Of a stretch of 64,000 bases of DNA, positions 26,698 to 36,900 are shown one piece after another. A model generated the notes under the pieces. It did not search any database. It was not told the DNA's origin and saw only the letters and a program-made list of their open reading frames with translations. The stretch comes from Rubinisphaera margarita. Its GTDB lineage: Bacteria; Planctomycetota; Planctomycetia; Planctomycetales; Planctomycetaceae. The stretch covers positions 372,001 to 436,000 of the forward strand of contig NZ_JAKFGB010000014.1 of the NCBI RefSeq assembly GCF_022267515.1, read 5' to 3'. How positions within the stretch are numbered: position 1 is the first letter of the stretch; the number at the start of each line of letters is the position of its first letter. The translations under genes were made by a program, and so were the position numbers.

Positions 26698-28827
26698 ATG
26701 CCGTTTGTAGTGCGGAAAGACCTGGAGTTCTTTCGTCTGGAAGGGGAAACTTCCCCGACCTGGGTCGTTCGAGATCCGTTAACTGGCGACTGCTTTCGAC
26801 TCGGTGCGGAAGAACACTATCTGCTTCGTGCTTTTCAGGAATCGCAGAACCGTCATGAGATTGTCGAATCGTTCGCGGCTCGATTTCAGGGGCGCGTGCT
26901 CCAACCGGCAGAACTCGAATCCCTGTTCGCCGAATGGGTCCGGCATCGTTTTGTGCTGACCTCGCAGCCAGCCGCCCGTTCCGCCACCTCCGGCGGGTCT
27001 CGTGCATTCCGGTGGAATCCCCTGGCAATTCGCTTTCGCGGCTGGAATCCCCAATCGTTTCTGGAGCAGACCGAGCCCTGGGTTCAGGTCTTCTTTTCTC
27101 GTACGTTTCGCGCCTTCTCCCTCTTGGTCATGGTCGCAGCTCTGCTGGCTGCTTTGACGGAGTTTCGGGCCATCACGTGGGAGCTGGCCGAATTGCCGCG
27201 ACTGTTTACCCCCCAGCTGGTTCTCCTCGCGGTGGGGACGCTGTTCGTCTGCCGGGCACTGCACGAATTGGGGCATGCTTTCAGCTGCCGCCGGCACGGA
27301 GGGGCCTGCCCGGAAATGGGCGTTATGCTGCTGGCCTTTGTCCCCTGCCTGTATTGCAATGTGACGGATGCCTGGACGTTCCCCCGTCGCAGTCAGCGGG
27401 CGGCTGTGAGCGGAGCGGGCATTCTTGTCGATCTGTGGATTGCCTCCATCGCTTTACTCTTGTGGAGTGTCAGCGAGCCTGGGATTTTTCACAGTCTCTG
27501 TCTCCTCGTCGCGGTGACGGGTTCGGTCAATTCACTGTTACTCAACGGCAATCCGCTGATGAGATATGATGGCTACTTTCTGTTGAGTGACTTCACCGGC
27601 ATCCCGAATCTGCGAGCCGAATCGACGCACCAGTCGCGGCGGGTTTTGTGGCGAACATTGCTGGGGCCTCGGCAAAAGCCGGTCGAAGAGTTCTCGCCGG
27701 GACTGGCCGTCTATGGGTTCGCGTCCACGGTTTACCTGTGGCTGATCGTCGGGCTTATTCTGTATGGCATCCATGTGTTGCTGCAGCCGTTCCGGCTCGA
27801 AGTGTTGGCCATGCTGCTTGGCGTGATTGTGATTCCTCCGATGCTGTTTGGTGGGTGGATTGGGCTGCGGCGGGAATACACACAGGAAGTGCAGCTAAGA
27901 CACGGCTCCAAGTTTCGCAGAGGAACCGTTGGAGCCGGAGTTGCCATCGCTGCGGTCGCGTTGTTATTCGTCCCGTTTCCCCGCTGGATTCCAGGAACCG
28001 GAGTTCTGCGCCCCGGCAGTGCCCAACTCCTGTTTGCTCCGGCTGCAGGCGTTGTCGAGCAGATGCCTTCTTCCGGGAAGCGGGTCGATTCCGGAGACAC
28101 CCTCATCGTTCTGGACGACCCGGATTCCCTGCTCGAGTTGCAGGGGCTGAAACGGCGGCTCGACGTGGCGGACCGTCGGGAAGAAGCGATCTTCCGCAAG
28201 CAGACGCAACTGGACGATGCCGCGGCGGCCATTCAGCTTTCCCGCGAGTTGCGGCTCGCGATCAATCAGCAGATCGCTCAGGTGAAGGAACGACAGGCCC
28301 GACTGCGGATGGCTGCGGACGCGGAGGGCACATTCGTTTCACTGAGCGGGAACGATGACTTTTCGCCCCTCATCGCCGTGCCCGCCCTGAAGGGCATGCC
28401 GGAAGGTCAGGCCGTCTCAACGGGGTCCGTTCTGGGGATGGTCGTTCAGCCGGAAGGTGCGGAGGTTCTGCTGACGATTCCGGAACACTGGTCGCGAGAG
28501 GTCTCCATCGGACAGCAGGTGTGCGTGTATGTGCCGGAACTCGGGGGACGGTTCATGGACGGGAGAATCACCGATCTGGCGGCATCGACATCCCGGCCAT
28601 TCGAAGAAGCGACGACGCCCGACTACGAGATCCTGCAGCGTTATCAGCAACAGCGACCGGGAGCGGAGTCGTCCCCTCATCTTCTGGCGACGGTTCAACT
28701 CACCTCGGAAGCCGACTATCCGCTGACATTTTTTCAGATCTGCCCCTCGCGAATCGAAGTCGCGCCGGCTTCTTTGCTGACTCGGACGGTCCAGTTTTTC
28801 CAGCGAACATTTCCCGGCACGATTTGA
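26698..28827 (+). CDS. PqqD-like / M50 site-2 protease / HlyD-like fusion protein
   Basis: The 709-residue protein combines three parts. Residues 1-90 look like a PqqD/RRE-type winged fold (TWVVRDPLTGDCFRLGAEE, FAARFQGRVLQPAEL). Residues 140-420 are multi-span and carry the zinc-protease motif HELGHA (189-194) and the second metal motif NPLMRYDGY (285-293, D291), typical of M50 site-2 proteases. Residues 425-709 are a membrane-anchored HlyD-type adaptor with a lipoyl-like hairpin (APAAGVVEQMPSSGKRVDSG), a coiled coil (about 480-545) and a beta-barrel region. It may process or export a modified peptide. No ABC exporter or radical-SAM gene is adjacent. Confidence 0.82.
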   Translation: MPFVVRKDLEFFRLEGETSPTWVVRDPLTGDCFRLGAEEHYLLRAFQESQNRHEIVESFAARFQGRVLQPAELESLFAEWVRHRFVLTSQPAARSATSGGSRAFRWNPLAIRFRGWNPQSFLEQTEPWVQVFFSRTFRAFSLLVMVAALLAALTEFRAITWELAELPRLFTPQLVLLAVGTLFVCRALHELGHAFSCRRHGGACPEMGVMLLAFVPCLYCNVTDAWTFPRRSQRAAVSGAGILVDLWIASIALLLWSVSEPGIFHSLCLLVAVTGSVNSLLLNGNPLMRYDGYFLLSDFTGIPNLRAESTHQSRRVLWRTLLGPRQKPVEEFSPGLAVYGFASTVYLWLIVGLILYGIHVLLQPFRLEVLAMLLGVIVIPPMLFGGWIGLRREYTQEVQLRHGSKFRRGTVGAGVAIAAVALLFVPFPRWIPGTGVLRPGSAQLLFAPAAGVVEQMPSSGKRVDSGDTLIVLDDPDSLLELQGLKRRLDVADRREEAIFRKQTQLDDAAAAIQLSRELRLAINQQIAQVKERQARLRMAADAEGTFVSLSGNDDFSPLIAVPALKGMPEGQAVSTGSVLGMVVQPEGAEVLLTIPEHWSREVSIGQQVCVYVPELGGRFMDGRITDLAASTSRPFEEATTPDYEILQRYQQQRPGAESSPHLLATVQLTSEADYPLTFFQICPSRIEVAPASLLTRTVQFFQRTFPGTI

Positions 28828-28887
28828 ATTGGGAGTTTCTCGCCGACTCGCTTTTCATTCGGAGCGCGAGCCGTATTATTGCGCGTT

Positions 28888-30483
28888 ATGAAACTTCGGC
28901 TGACCAATCTCGAACTTCCCGTCCTTGAAAGCGAACAGTCCCTTCCGGAACTGATTTGCCAGCGGCTCAACATCCGCGCCGAAGAACTCGGCTCGTGGCG
29001 AATCCTGCGGAAGAGCCTGGACGCGCGGAACCGTTACAGTCTGCATTTCGTGTATTCGGTGGCCGTCGATTTGAATGGGGATCGCTCTCCTTCGCGAATG
29101 ACGCACTTGCCAGGAGTCATCGAGCACGCGGGGAAAGTCTTCGACGACCCGGAGGACGGGACGCGGCCACTGGACGAACGGCCGGTCGTGGTGGGATCTG
29201 GTCCCGCAGGGTTGCTCGCGGCTTACTATCTGGCGAAGCGAGGCTATCAGCCTCTCGTGCTCGAACGGGGCCAACCGGTGAAAGAACGGGTTCCCGCGAT
29301 TCGCGATTTTGATCGCGGCGGCGTGTTCGACGAGCGGAACAACTATCTGTTCGGCGAAGGAGGAGCCGGCTGCTTCAGCGACGGCAAACTGACATGCCGT
29401 CTGTCCGGTCCCGATGTCGACTGGGTGCTCGATGCCTTCGTAGTCTGCGGGGGGCGGGATTCCATCATGTACGAACAGCGGCCGCATCTGGGCAGCAACA
29501 AGCTGCCGATGATCTGCCGCAACTTCCGCCGGAAGATCGAGGCAATGGGCGGCGAGTACCGGTTCGACTGCTGCGTCGAGCGGCTGATCGTCGAAAATGG
29601 CGAAGTCGTCGGTCTGCAGACGTCGTCCGGAGAAATTCGCACAAAGCACGTGATTCTGGGCATCGGTCACAGCGCCCGCGATACCTACGAGATGCTGCAC
29701 GAGATGGGCGTGCCGATGCTGCAGAAGCCGTTTCAGCTCGGCCTTCGTATCGAGCAGCCTCAACAGCAGATCAATGAACATAAATACGGACTGCCGGAGT
29801 ACGAGAACGTGCTCGGTGCAGCCGACTATTCGCTTGTCGCCAAAGGGCAGCGAGACGTTTACACCTTCTGCATGTGTGCCGGCGGTTTTGTGATCCCGTC
29901 GGTCTCCGAACCCGATATGTTCTGCACGAACGGAATGAGCCGGTCTCGGCACGATACTCCGTTCGCCAACAGCGGGCTGATGGTCACGCTGGAGCCGAGT
30001 GAGTTTGGCGGCACTCATCCGCTGGCGGGTGTCGAAGTCCAGCGGCAGTTCGAGCGGGTTGCCTTTGAGATCGGACGTCGGGATTATCTCTGCCCGATTC
30101 AGTCGGCCAGTGATTTTCTGGCGGGACGATTTGATGCGAGCGCGAAGCTGACCTCCTCGTATGAGCGCGGTGCCGTGAACGCCGACCTGCACCAGGTTCT
30201 GCCGGCAATAATCAGCAAGGCGATTGCGGCCGGGCTGCCGTTGATGGATCGCCGCTGGCAGGGAGAGTTTCTGAAGAATGCCACGCTGGTGGGCCCGGAG
30301 ATGCGGGGGAGTGCTCCGGTGCGGATCGATCGCGATCTGAAATCGCGGCAGACGCCGGGATTCTTCGGGCTTTACCCTGTGGGAGAAGGCGCGGGCTACG
30401 CGGGCGGCATTGTGACGGCGGCGGTGGACGGGTTGCGATCGGCTCGCGAAATTGTGCGAAACTATGCTCCGCTGACGTCGTAA
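28888..30483 (+). CDS. FAD-dependent oxidoreductase (NAD(FAD)-utilising dehydrogenase)
   Basis: The 531-residue cytoplasmic flavoprotein has an N-terminal 90-residue lead domain. The dinucleotide-binding motif VVVGSGPAGLLAAYYLAKRG and ERGQPVKER follow. The conserved NNYLFGEGGAGCFSDGKLTC is typical of the COG2509 family, as are YTFCMCAGGFVIPS and the C-terminal LYPVGEGAGYAGGI. The electron acceptor and substrate of this family are not known. ATG 28888 is preferred; an in-frame TTG at 28879 would add three residues. The ribosome-binding site is weak. It follows the PqqD/M50 gene after 60 bases on the same strand and might be co-transcribed. Confidence 0.9.
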   Translation: MKLRLTNLELPVLESEQSLPELICQRLNIRAEELGSWRILRKSLDARNRYSLHFVYSVAVDLNGDRSPSRMTHLPGVIEHAGKVFDDPEDGTRPLDERPVVVGSGPAGLLAAYYLAKRGYQPLVLERGQPVKERVPAIRDFDRGGVFDERNNYLFGEGGAGCFSDGKLTCRLSGPDVDWVLDAFVVCGGRDSIMYEQRPHLGSNKLPMICRNFRRKIEAMGGEYRFDCCVERLIVENGEVVGLQTSSGEIRTKHVILGIGHSARDTYEMLHEMGVPMLQKPFQLGLRIEQPQQQINEHKYGLPEYENVLGAADYSLVAKGQRDVYTFCMCAGGFVIPSVSEPDMFCTNGMSRSRHDTPFANSGLMVTLEPSEFGGTHPLAGVEVQRQFERVAFEIGRRDYLCPIQSASDFLAGRFDASAKLTSSYERGAVNADLHQVLPAIISKAIAAGLPLMDRRWQGEFLKNATLVGPEMRGSAPVRIDRDLKSRQTPGFFGLYPVGEGAGYAGGIVTAAVDGLRSAREIVRNYAPLTS

Positions 30484-30639
30484 GGATTATGCAGACTACG
30501 CGATCTGTACGACCGGCATATGCCGTATCGGAGGATGATCTGATATTCACTGCTTGTCAGCTTCGCTGCACAGTGGCAGAATAAAGCGGGTCCGCCGCTG
30601 CGGGTCTGCAAGGTGAGATTCACGTAAGTAAGTAAAGTT

Positions 30640-31950
30640 ATGCCGAGTCTGTGGATCTGGCCCTTTGAGCTGATGGAGAAAATCGGCGAAGGGGGAATGG
30701 GTGTCGTCTACAAAGCACGCTACGTCAAAGACGATCGCCTGTTCGCAGTTAAACTGATTCCGACGGAGATCACCAATCCCACACTGCTGGCCCGGTTCGA
30801 ACGGGAGATCAGCGTTCTTAAAACGCTGCGCCATCCAAACATCGTGCGTGCCTTCGGCGGCGTGTGCGAAGACAAGCAGCGTTTCTACGCGATGGAACTC
30901 GTCGACGGGGGAACGCTCTGGGACAAGATCCAGAACGCAGGTTACCTCGAATGGCAGAAGGTGACCGACTACGGCCAGCAGATGTGTGCTGCTCTTGCTT
31001 ATGCTCACAGCAAGAAGATTGTGCATCGCGATGTGAAGCCGAACAACTTTCTCATCACCAAAGCGGGACAGGTCAAACTCAGTGACTTCGGGCTGGTGAG
31101 CGTGATGTCGGAAGCCCGCCTGACCGCCGATGGCCGCACGATGGGAACCGTGCAGTACATGTCGCCCGAACAGATTCGGGGCAAGCCTCCGCTGACTCAC
31201 GCCAGCGATCTGTATTCACTCGGCTGCGTTTTCTACGAGATGTTGACCGGGAATCCTCCGTTTGAGTACGACAACCCGGCCACGACCATGCATGCCCATC
31301 TCGGTGAGCAGGTCAAGCCGATTTCGAGCGTGAACAAGGATGTTCCCAGGGAACTCGATCGTCTGGTGATGCAGTTGCTGGAGAAGAAGATCGACGACCG
31401 TCCGGAATCGGCTCTCGAAGTCGCCGAGCGGCTCTCGCGGATTCGTCTTTCGCCGCAGTTGATCGATACGACAGCCTCAAGCACTTCGGCTGTCAAGATG
31501 ACGCCGGATGCCGCGGATCTGATCGAGCCCGAGCAACTCTCGACCGTCTACGCGGTCTTCGAGAAAACGCTGAAGGTTTTCTGGGTCGCTCTCTGTGCGT
31601 CGTTTCTGCTGATGGCCGCGGTCTGGACCGTTTCCCTGTTCCAGTCCGATCCGGGGACCGAGCTCTGGATCGAAACGTTCCAGACGCATTCTGACCAAAG
31701 AGTCCGGGAAGCCGCCGCGTTCTCGTTGATGAAACTTTCAGAAAACGATCGGGATCTGCAGGACTTGCTGATGGAAGCCGCCGAGGATACGTCTAATCCG
31801 GTCGGAGTTCGCACCGCTGCGCTCAATGCTCTGGCGAGTCAGCAGGAGGCGATCGGCCGCTTCCATTCCCGCCTCAACAGGCTGGCCAAGTCGGACAAGG
31901 AAGAAGCTGTCCGCGTGGCCGCCGCCGCTGGGCTCCAGCCGCTTCGCTGA
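30640..31950 (+). CDS. Membrane Ser/Thr protein kinase with a short repeat tail
   Basis: The 436-residue protein opens with a Hanks-type kinase domain (about 10-270): glycine loop GEGGMGVVYKA, K38 in FAVKL, catalytic HRDVKPNN with D131, DFG at 149-151, and GTVQYMSPEQ. A membrane helix (about 309-330, FWVALCASFLLMAAVW) separates it from a roughly 100-residue outer tail with HEAT/armadillo-like helical pairs (VREAAAFSLMKLSENDRD, VGVRTAALNALAS). Signal input is probably through that tail. The kinase active-site residues are intact. It stands alone, between an FAD oxidoreductase and an AcpH-like gene. Confidence 0.93.
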   Translation: MPSLWIWPFELMEKIGEGGMGVVYKARYVKDDRLFAVKLIPTEITNPTLLARFEREISVLKTLRHPNIVRAFGGVCEDKQRFYAMELVDGGTLWDKIQNAGYLEWQKVTDYGQQMCAALAYAHSKKIVHRDVKPNNFLITKAGQVKLSDFGLVSVMSEARLTADGRTMGTVQYMSPEQIRGKPPLTHASDLYSLGCVFYEMLTGNPPFEYDNPATTMHAHLGEQVKPISSVNKDVPRELDRLVMQLLEKKIDDRPESALEVAERLSRIRLSPQLIDTTASSTSAVKMTPDAADLIEPEQLSTVYAVFEKTLKVFWVALCASFLLMAAVWTVSLFQSDPGTELWIETFQTHSDQRVREAAAFSLMKLSENDRDLQDLLMEAAEDTSNPVGVRTAALNALASQQEAIGRFHSRLNRLAKSDKEEAVRVAAAAGLQPLR

Positions 31951-32147
31951 CTTCGACAGCACTTGAAATCGACGCCGTCCGTGCGGAACAATAGCCCTCC
32001 ATCGGATTTCATCTCGATAGACATGCTCGCGAGGTCTGCGACGAGGCACCATCCTGGCCGCCGCCGCTTGTGAGTACCGCCGCCACGGAGTGACGGTTCG
32101 GGTTGAAAAATGGACTGGTCCACTCGAGATGAACACGGAGTCTCCGC

Positions 32148-32882
32148 TTGAACTTCTTCGCCCACGCGATTGCCTTCCTCGATAATCCTTACTTCGTCGC
32201 CGGGACCTCGGCCCCTGACTGGTTGAGCGTCGCCGACCGACCGGTACGCATTCGGGCCCGCCTGATCGACAAGTTCCTCGGTGAGCACGATCAGAACGAT
32301 GCCGACGAGAACTGCACCGACGTTCCGTTTGCGTTCGCAGCCGGGGCCCGCCAGCATCTGACCGATGACGACTGGTTTCATCGCCAGCGGATCTTTACGG
32401 AAGTGAACGCTGACCTCGCGAAGCGATTCCGCAGGGACCTTGGCCCGGACGACAACTTCCGCGCTGGCTTTCTCGGGCATATCGTCACCGAGATGCTGCT
32501 CGATCGAATCCTGATCGAACGGTGTCCGGAACTGCTTGATCGCTACTACGAAGCCATCGCGTTTGTCGACGCCGACGAGATCCAGGCCACGGTGGGGCAG
32601 ATCGCGACGCGGCCGACCGATCGGCTGAGCAGTCTGTTGCCGCGGTTCGTCGATGAACGCTTCCTGCAGGATTACGTGGACGAGAAGAAACTTCTGTTTC
32701 GCTTGAATCAGGTCATGCGACGCGTCAAACTCCCAGTGTTAGCCGACGAAATCGAGGAAACCCTGGCCGAATCTCTGGAGGTCGTGGAAGCACGACATCG
32801 GGATCTGCTGCCGGCTCATGTCCTCGACTCTCTTGATGCTCACACAACTCAAGTGGACTCCGGTCGTCCGCAGTCGCGATGA
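32148..32882 (+). CDS. AcpH/DUF479-like helical protein
   Basis: The 244-residue protein starts MNFFAHAIAFLDNPYFVAGT, like the MNFLAHLHLA start of acyl-carrier-protein phosphodiesterase AcpH, with an Asp-rich all-helical body (PDWLSVADR, DDDWFHRQRIFTEVNADL, GHIVTEMLLDR). These His and Asp residues would fit an HD-like metal site, but identity is weak and other zinc-dependent phospholipase-like families are possible. The start is TTG at 32148, supported by GGAG 7 bases upstream and by homology beginning there. It lies 58 bases before the epimerase gene. Confidence 0.6.
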   Translation: MNFFAHAIAFLDNPYFVAGTSAPDWLSVADRPVRIRARLIDKFLGEHDQNDADENCTDVPFAFAAGARQHLTDDDWFHRQRIFTEVNADLAKRFRRDLGPDDNFRAGFLGHIVTEMLLDRILIERCPELLDRYYEAIAFVDADEIQATVGQIATRPTDRLSSLLPRFVDERFLQDYVDEKKLLFRLNQVMRRVKLPVLADEIEETLAESLEVVEARHRDLLPAHVLDSLDAHTTQVDSGRPQSR

Positions 32883-32940
32883 CCGTTCGTCCCTGTCCCG
32901 TCTCTCAGATCATTCAGACTTGCGTTCGAGGAGTGCGTTG

Positions 32941-33789
32941 ATGAAATACGGAATGAACCTGCTGTTGTGGACCGCAGCCGTGACGGAAGATCACTTTCCG
33001 CTGCTCGAAAACATCAAAGGCTGGGGCTACGACGGCGTTGAACTTCCCATGTTCGAGTTCGACGTTCCTCATCATCAGAAGCTCGGCCAGAAGCTGAAAG
33101 ATACCGGCCTCGAAGCAACTGCCGTGACGGTCTGCACGCCCGAAGAGAACCCAATTTCGCCGGACGCCAAGATCCGTCAGGCGGGTCTCGATCGTTTGAA
33201 GCGGGCCATCGATGCCTGTGAAGCCGCCGGTGCCACGCACCTCTGCGGACCAATTCACTCGGCTCTGGGTGAGTTCAGCGGACAGGGCCGCACCGAAGAC
33301 GAATGGAAGTGGGCTCAGGAGATACTCGGCCAAGCCGCCGATCACGCCAAACAGGCTGACGTGATGCTGGTCTGCGAGTACCTCAATCGCTTCGAATGCT
33401 ACTTCCTCAATTGCGCCGAAGACTGCTCGAAGTTCACTCGCGAAGTCAATCATCCCAACTTGAAGATGATGTACGACTCCTTCCACGCCAACATCGAAGA
33501 AAAGTCGATCACGCAGGCGATCGAAACCTGCCAGGATCAGATGGTTCACGTTCACATTTCCGAGAACGACCGCTCCACTCCGGGTGAAGGGGACATCAAA
33601 TGGGATGAAACCTTCCAGGCACTGAAGAAGGTCAACTACGACGGCTGGTTCGTCATCGAAGCCTTCGGCCTGGCTCTCCCGGAACTCGCCGCCGCAACTC
33701 GCATCTGGCGACGCATGTACCCCAGCGAAGAACATCTGGCCCGCGAAGGCCTCGCCTTCATGAAGGGCAAATGGGAAGCGCTCAACTAG
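32941..33789 (+). CDS. Sugar 3-epimerase (tagatose/psicose 3-epimerase-like TIM barrel)
   Basis: The 282-residue protein is a xylose-isomerase-like TIM barrel close to ketose 3-epimerases. Metal ligands and catalytic residues are visible: the first acid in CEYLNRFECYF, Asp and His in MMYDSFHANIEE, His and Arg in HVHISENDRSTPGEG, and the last Glu in WFVIEAFG. It would interconvert C3 epimers of a ketose or related sugar in the cytoplasm. ATG 32941 begins the family-like MKYGMNLLLW. It is followed by a strong terminator at 33926-33959. Confidence 0.9.
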   Translation: MKYGMNLLLWTAAVTEDHFPLLENIKGWGYDGVELPMFEFDVPHHQKLGQKLKDTGLEATAVTVCTPEENPISPDAKIRQAGLDRLKRAIDACEAAGATHLCGPIHSALGEFSGQGRTEDEWKWAQEILGQAADHAKQADVMLVCEYLNRFECYFLNCAEDCSKFTREVNHPNLKMMYDSFHANIEEKSITQAIETCQDQMVHVHISENDRSTPGEGDIKWDETFQALKKVNYDGWFVIEAFGLALPELAAATRIWRRMYPSEEHLAREGLAFMKGKWEALN

Positions 33790-33925
33790 AGGATTTCCAT
33801 GCTTCTCCTGCAGTCGCATGGGTGCCAAGCCGCGGCCATGCTGAGTTTGCTCCTGCAAACGCCTGCAGTCGAAGTTTGAATTTGCTTTGGAGCGGATCGC
33901 TCACGTTCAACAGAATCACAAGAGA

Positions 33926-33959
33926 CTCAGCGCTGGCATCGCCGGCGCTGAGTTTTTTT
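33926..33959 (+). terminator. Rho-independent terminator after the epimerase
   Basis: CTCAGCGC (33926-33933) pairs with GCGCTGAG (33945-33952), followed by seven T residues. It lies between convergent genes and serves the plus strand. Confidence 0.92.
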
Positions 33960-33979
33960 CCATGGAAGGACGGAGACCA

Positions 33980-36900
33980 TCAGTTGGCCAGAAACTGATC
34001 GATCGGCGTGCCGTTCACCGTCTTCAGTGTTGCGATTCGGCGGATTGTCTCGCGGGAATTCTTCGCGAGTTCAGGAGGACAGGTCAGTTCTCTGAGCGGC
34101 AGTGAGACAAGCGGCGAGAGATCGAGTCGCGCCGGTGCACCAGGGAGCGTCAGTTGCTCGAGAGTCGTCATCGCGACCAGCGGCGTCAGGTCTCTGGTCT
34201 GTTCCGTCAGGCTCAGAGTCAGCCCTCGAACTTTGTCATCGGTCTGTGAGAACTGAAGGGTGGTCTTTTCAGGATCGTTGTACTCGTCGAGCTTTGTTCG
34301 CAGAGCCGAGATCTGATCGGCAGCGGCTAGAGATTCCAGCGACCGGCTGAACTGCTGCAGCTCTTCCCGACGTTCCCGTCGCTGCTCCCAGAATTCCCCG
34401 GCTGATCTGGAGTTGATTGTTCGCACCGAAAGATCTCTGACGAGCTCTTCAGCAGCGGGATCGTGGAACGGAAGATCAATCGTCAGTTCTTTGAGAGACA
34501 ACGATTTCAAAGGCTGCAGGTCGATGAGATCCAGCCCGGAACAGTGGAGCTGAGTAATTGTGGCCTCCCCGAGAGCAGCCAGGTCTCGGACCCGGGTGTC
34601 ATTGCAACTGAGATGATCCAGGGTTTTTCCCTGAAGCGGCGCCAGATCGGCGACCAGAGTGCGGTCCAGTTTGACGACTTTCAGCGGAGCCGGAGCCAAT
34701 GGCGTGAGGTCCGCGACTTTCGATCCTGACAGGTCGAGTTCCGTTAACGGACAACCGGCGATGGGGGCCAGCGTGTCCAGCGCTCCACAGTTTCCGGCCT
34801 CCAGTTTTTCGAGCGGCATCCCGGCCAGCATCGAGAAGTCCGAGACGGGGAGCCCGGCACATTCAAGCCTTCTCAGTTTCATGCCTTCAAGCGGACTGAG
34901 ATTGACAATTCTCGTTTGACCACAGCTGAGCTCCCAGAGGGGCATCCCGCGAATCGGTTCCAGATCATTGACCGGCGTCCCGTAAATCGCCAATCGTTCA
35001 AGAGGCATCCCCTTCAATGGCGAAAGGTCTGAGATCGAGCAAAGATCACAGTTCACATATTTCAACGGCATCCCGGCCACGGGCGACAGATCAGACAGCT
35101 GCTCATTGCACCAGAAAAACAGAACCTCGAGTGACATCCCCGCCAGCGGGGAAAGATCGGAGATCTTTGTATGAGCACAATAGATCTTCTTCAGGTTCAG
35201 ACCGCGCAACGGCGAGAGGTCGGAAACGCTTGAATTGCTGATGTCGAGTGTTGTCAGCGGTAACCCCTGAAGCGGCGCGAGATCGGTCAGCCCGCTGTGA
35301 GTCATGTGAGAGCCGCTGATCCAGAGTTCCCTCAAATGGGGCAACGCTCGTACTGGCCAGAGTCGTGCCAGGCCGTCTCCGTTGAAGGAGAGGCTGACGA
35401 TCTGACCGTCTTCGACCTTCTCGATCACATGGGAACCGAATTCGGGATTCTCCCATCGAATTCGGTTCTTAACAACTTCGAGTTGCCTGTCGATCGGCAG
35501 CCTTGCCACGGAGTCGAAGAACGTTTGCTGATCGGCGGTCGGCGTCCATACCGGGACGGGATTCGAGACTCGCTCGTTCCAGTGAATCGTTGTTCGGGGA
35601 AGGACCTGGGAGATCCTGTGGAATCCAGCTTGTGTGACTTTTGTCTTCGTCAGAAACAGGGTGTGAAGTTCGCGTAGATCCTCCAGGTGCTTCAGTCCGT
35701 CGTCGGAAACAGAGGTTCCTTCGAGAGTGAGGAAATTCAAATGGGGGGCCTGTTTCAGGTCCGCCACCGTGGCATCGTCGGCGGGTGTGTAGGTCAACAG
35801 CAGACAGTTCAGGGTTTTCATTCCCGACAACGATGGGAGAAGAGAAAGGTTCTCGTGCGTGATCCGCGTGAAGCCAACACGCAGGTCGACCAGTTCAGAA
35901 CAATTCGTGAAGTACTTGAGGCAACTGCCGTCGATATTCGATTCGCCAATGTTGATCACCTTGAGGCCACGGTTCTGACGGAAGTTTGCCAGCCCCGCAT
36001 CGGTGTAGTTGGGAGACCGTTCCATAAACAATCCCCGCAAGTTCGTGGTTCCCTGGAACGCCGCCAGACCGGCATCGGTGACACGCTCATTGCGATCGAG
36101 ACTGGCATGGGTCAGCCGAAACGATCCCGGCGGCAGGTTCTCAACTGAAGTGATATTGGGTGTCTCACCATAAGTGCTGTCATCGTTGATGCGGATCTTC
36201 CCGCCGATCGAGAGCACATACTCCGCTGCCCGACGATCGACGTCGACCTCAGCGAGATCCGGTGCTGTTTCGGGCGGCGGTTCGCGAGAAATGCGGATGA
36301 CCTCACGTCCATTTCGCGAGACGGTCACCAGTTCCTGTCGCAGAATCTGCCCCTCCTTCGTCGCGACGAACCTGTAGCTTCCCGGCTTCAGTTTCAATTC
36401 TTTGATCCCAGTCCCGGAGACGACAATCTCCCTGCCATCGACGGAGACGCTGACCTGTGGATCTCCGACATCGATGACGAGCGTGCCTTCGGGATAGAAC
36501 AGGCGAATGACCGAACTGCTGACGCTGGTGAGGCCGGTCGCTTCCGTCGCTCCCATGCTGAACAGCAGAAGACAGAGCAGGCTGACAATCATCACCGCAG
36601 GCCGGAGTCGTGCGTTCTTTCCAGCGGCGGCGATGTCCAGGTTCTGCAGCTGTCGCTGATAGTCGTCCAGCAAATCCGCCACCTCGCCAGCGGTCTGGAA
36701 TCGCTTTGCCGGATTCTTGTGGTGAAGCTTTCGGACAACATCGGTGATCCACTGCGGCGTTTCGGGAATGATCTCGCGAATATCACGCGGCTTCTCATCG
36801 ATGATCCGATTCATCACCGCGATCGGTTTGGGGGCCCGGAATGGCAATCGGCCACTGCACATCACGTAGAGCACGCTACCCAGACTGAACAGATCACTGC

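Noticed and set aside
28876..30192. A 438-codon minus frame opposite the FAD oxidoreductase
   Set aside because: The plus strand has an intact flavoprotein with cofactor motifs. The minus frame shows no family likeness.
34500..35310. Periodic sequence that might be a CRISPR or DNA repeat array
   Set aside because: The period is protein-level, about 66-69 bases of LRR units with diverged DNA. There are no identical repeats with unique spacers.
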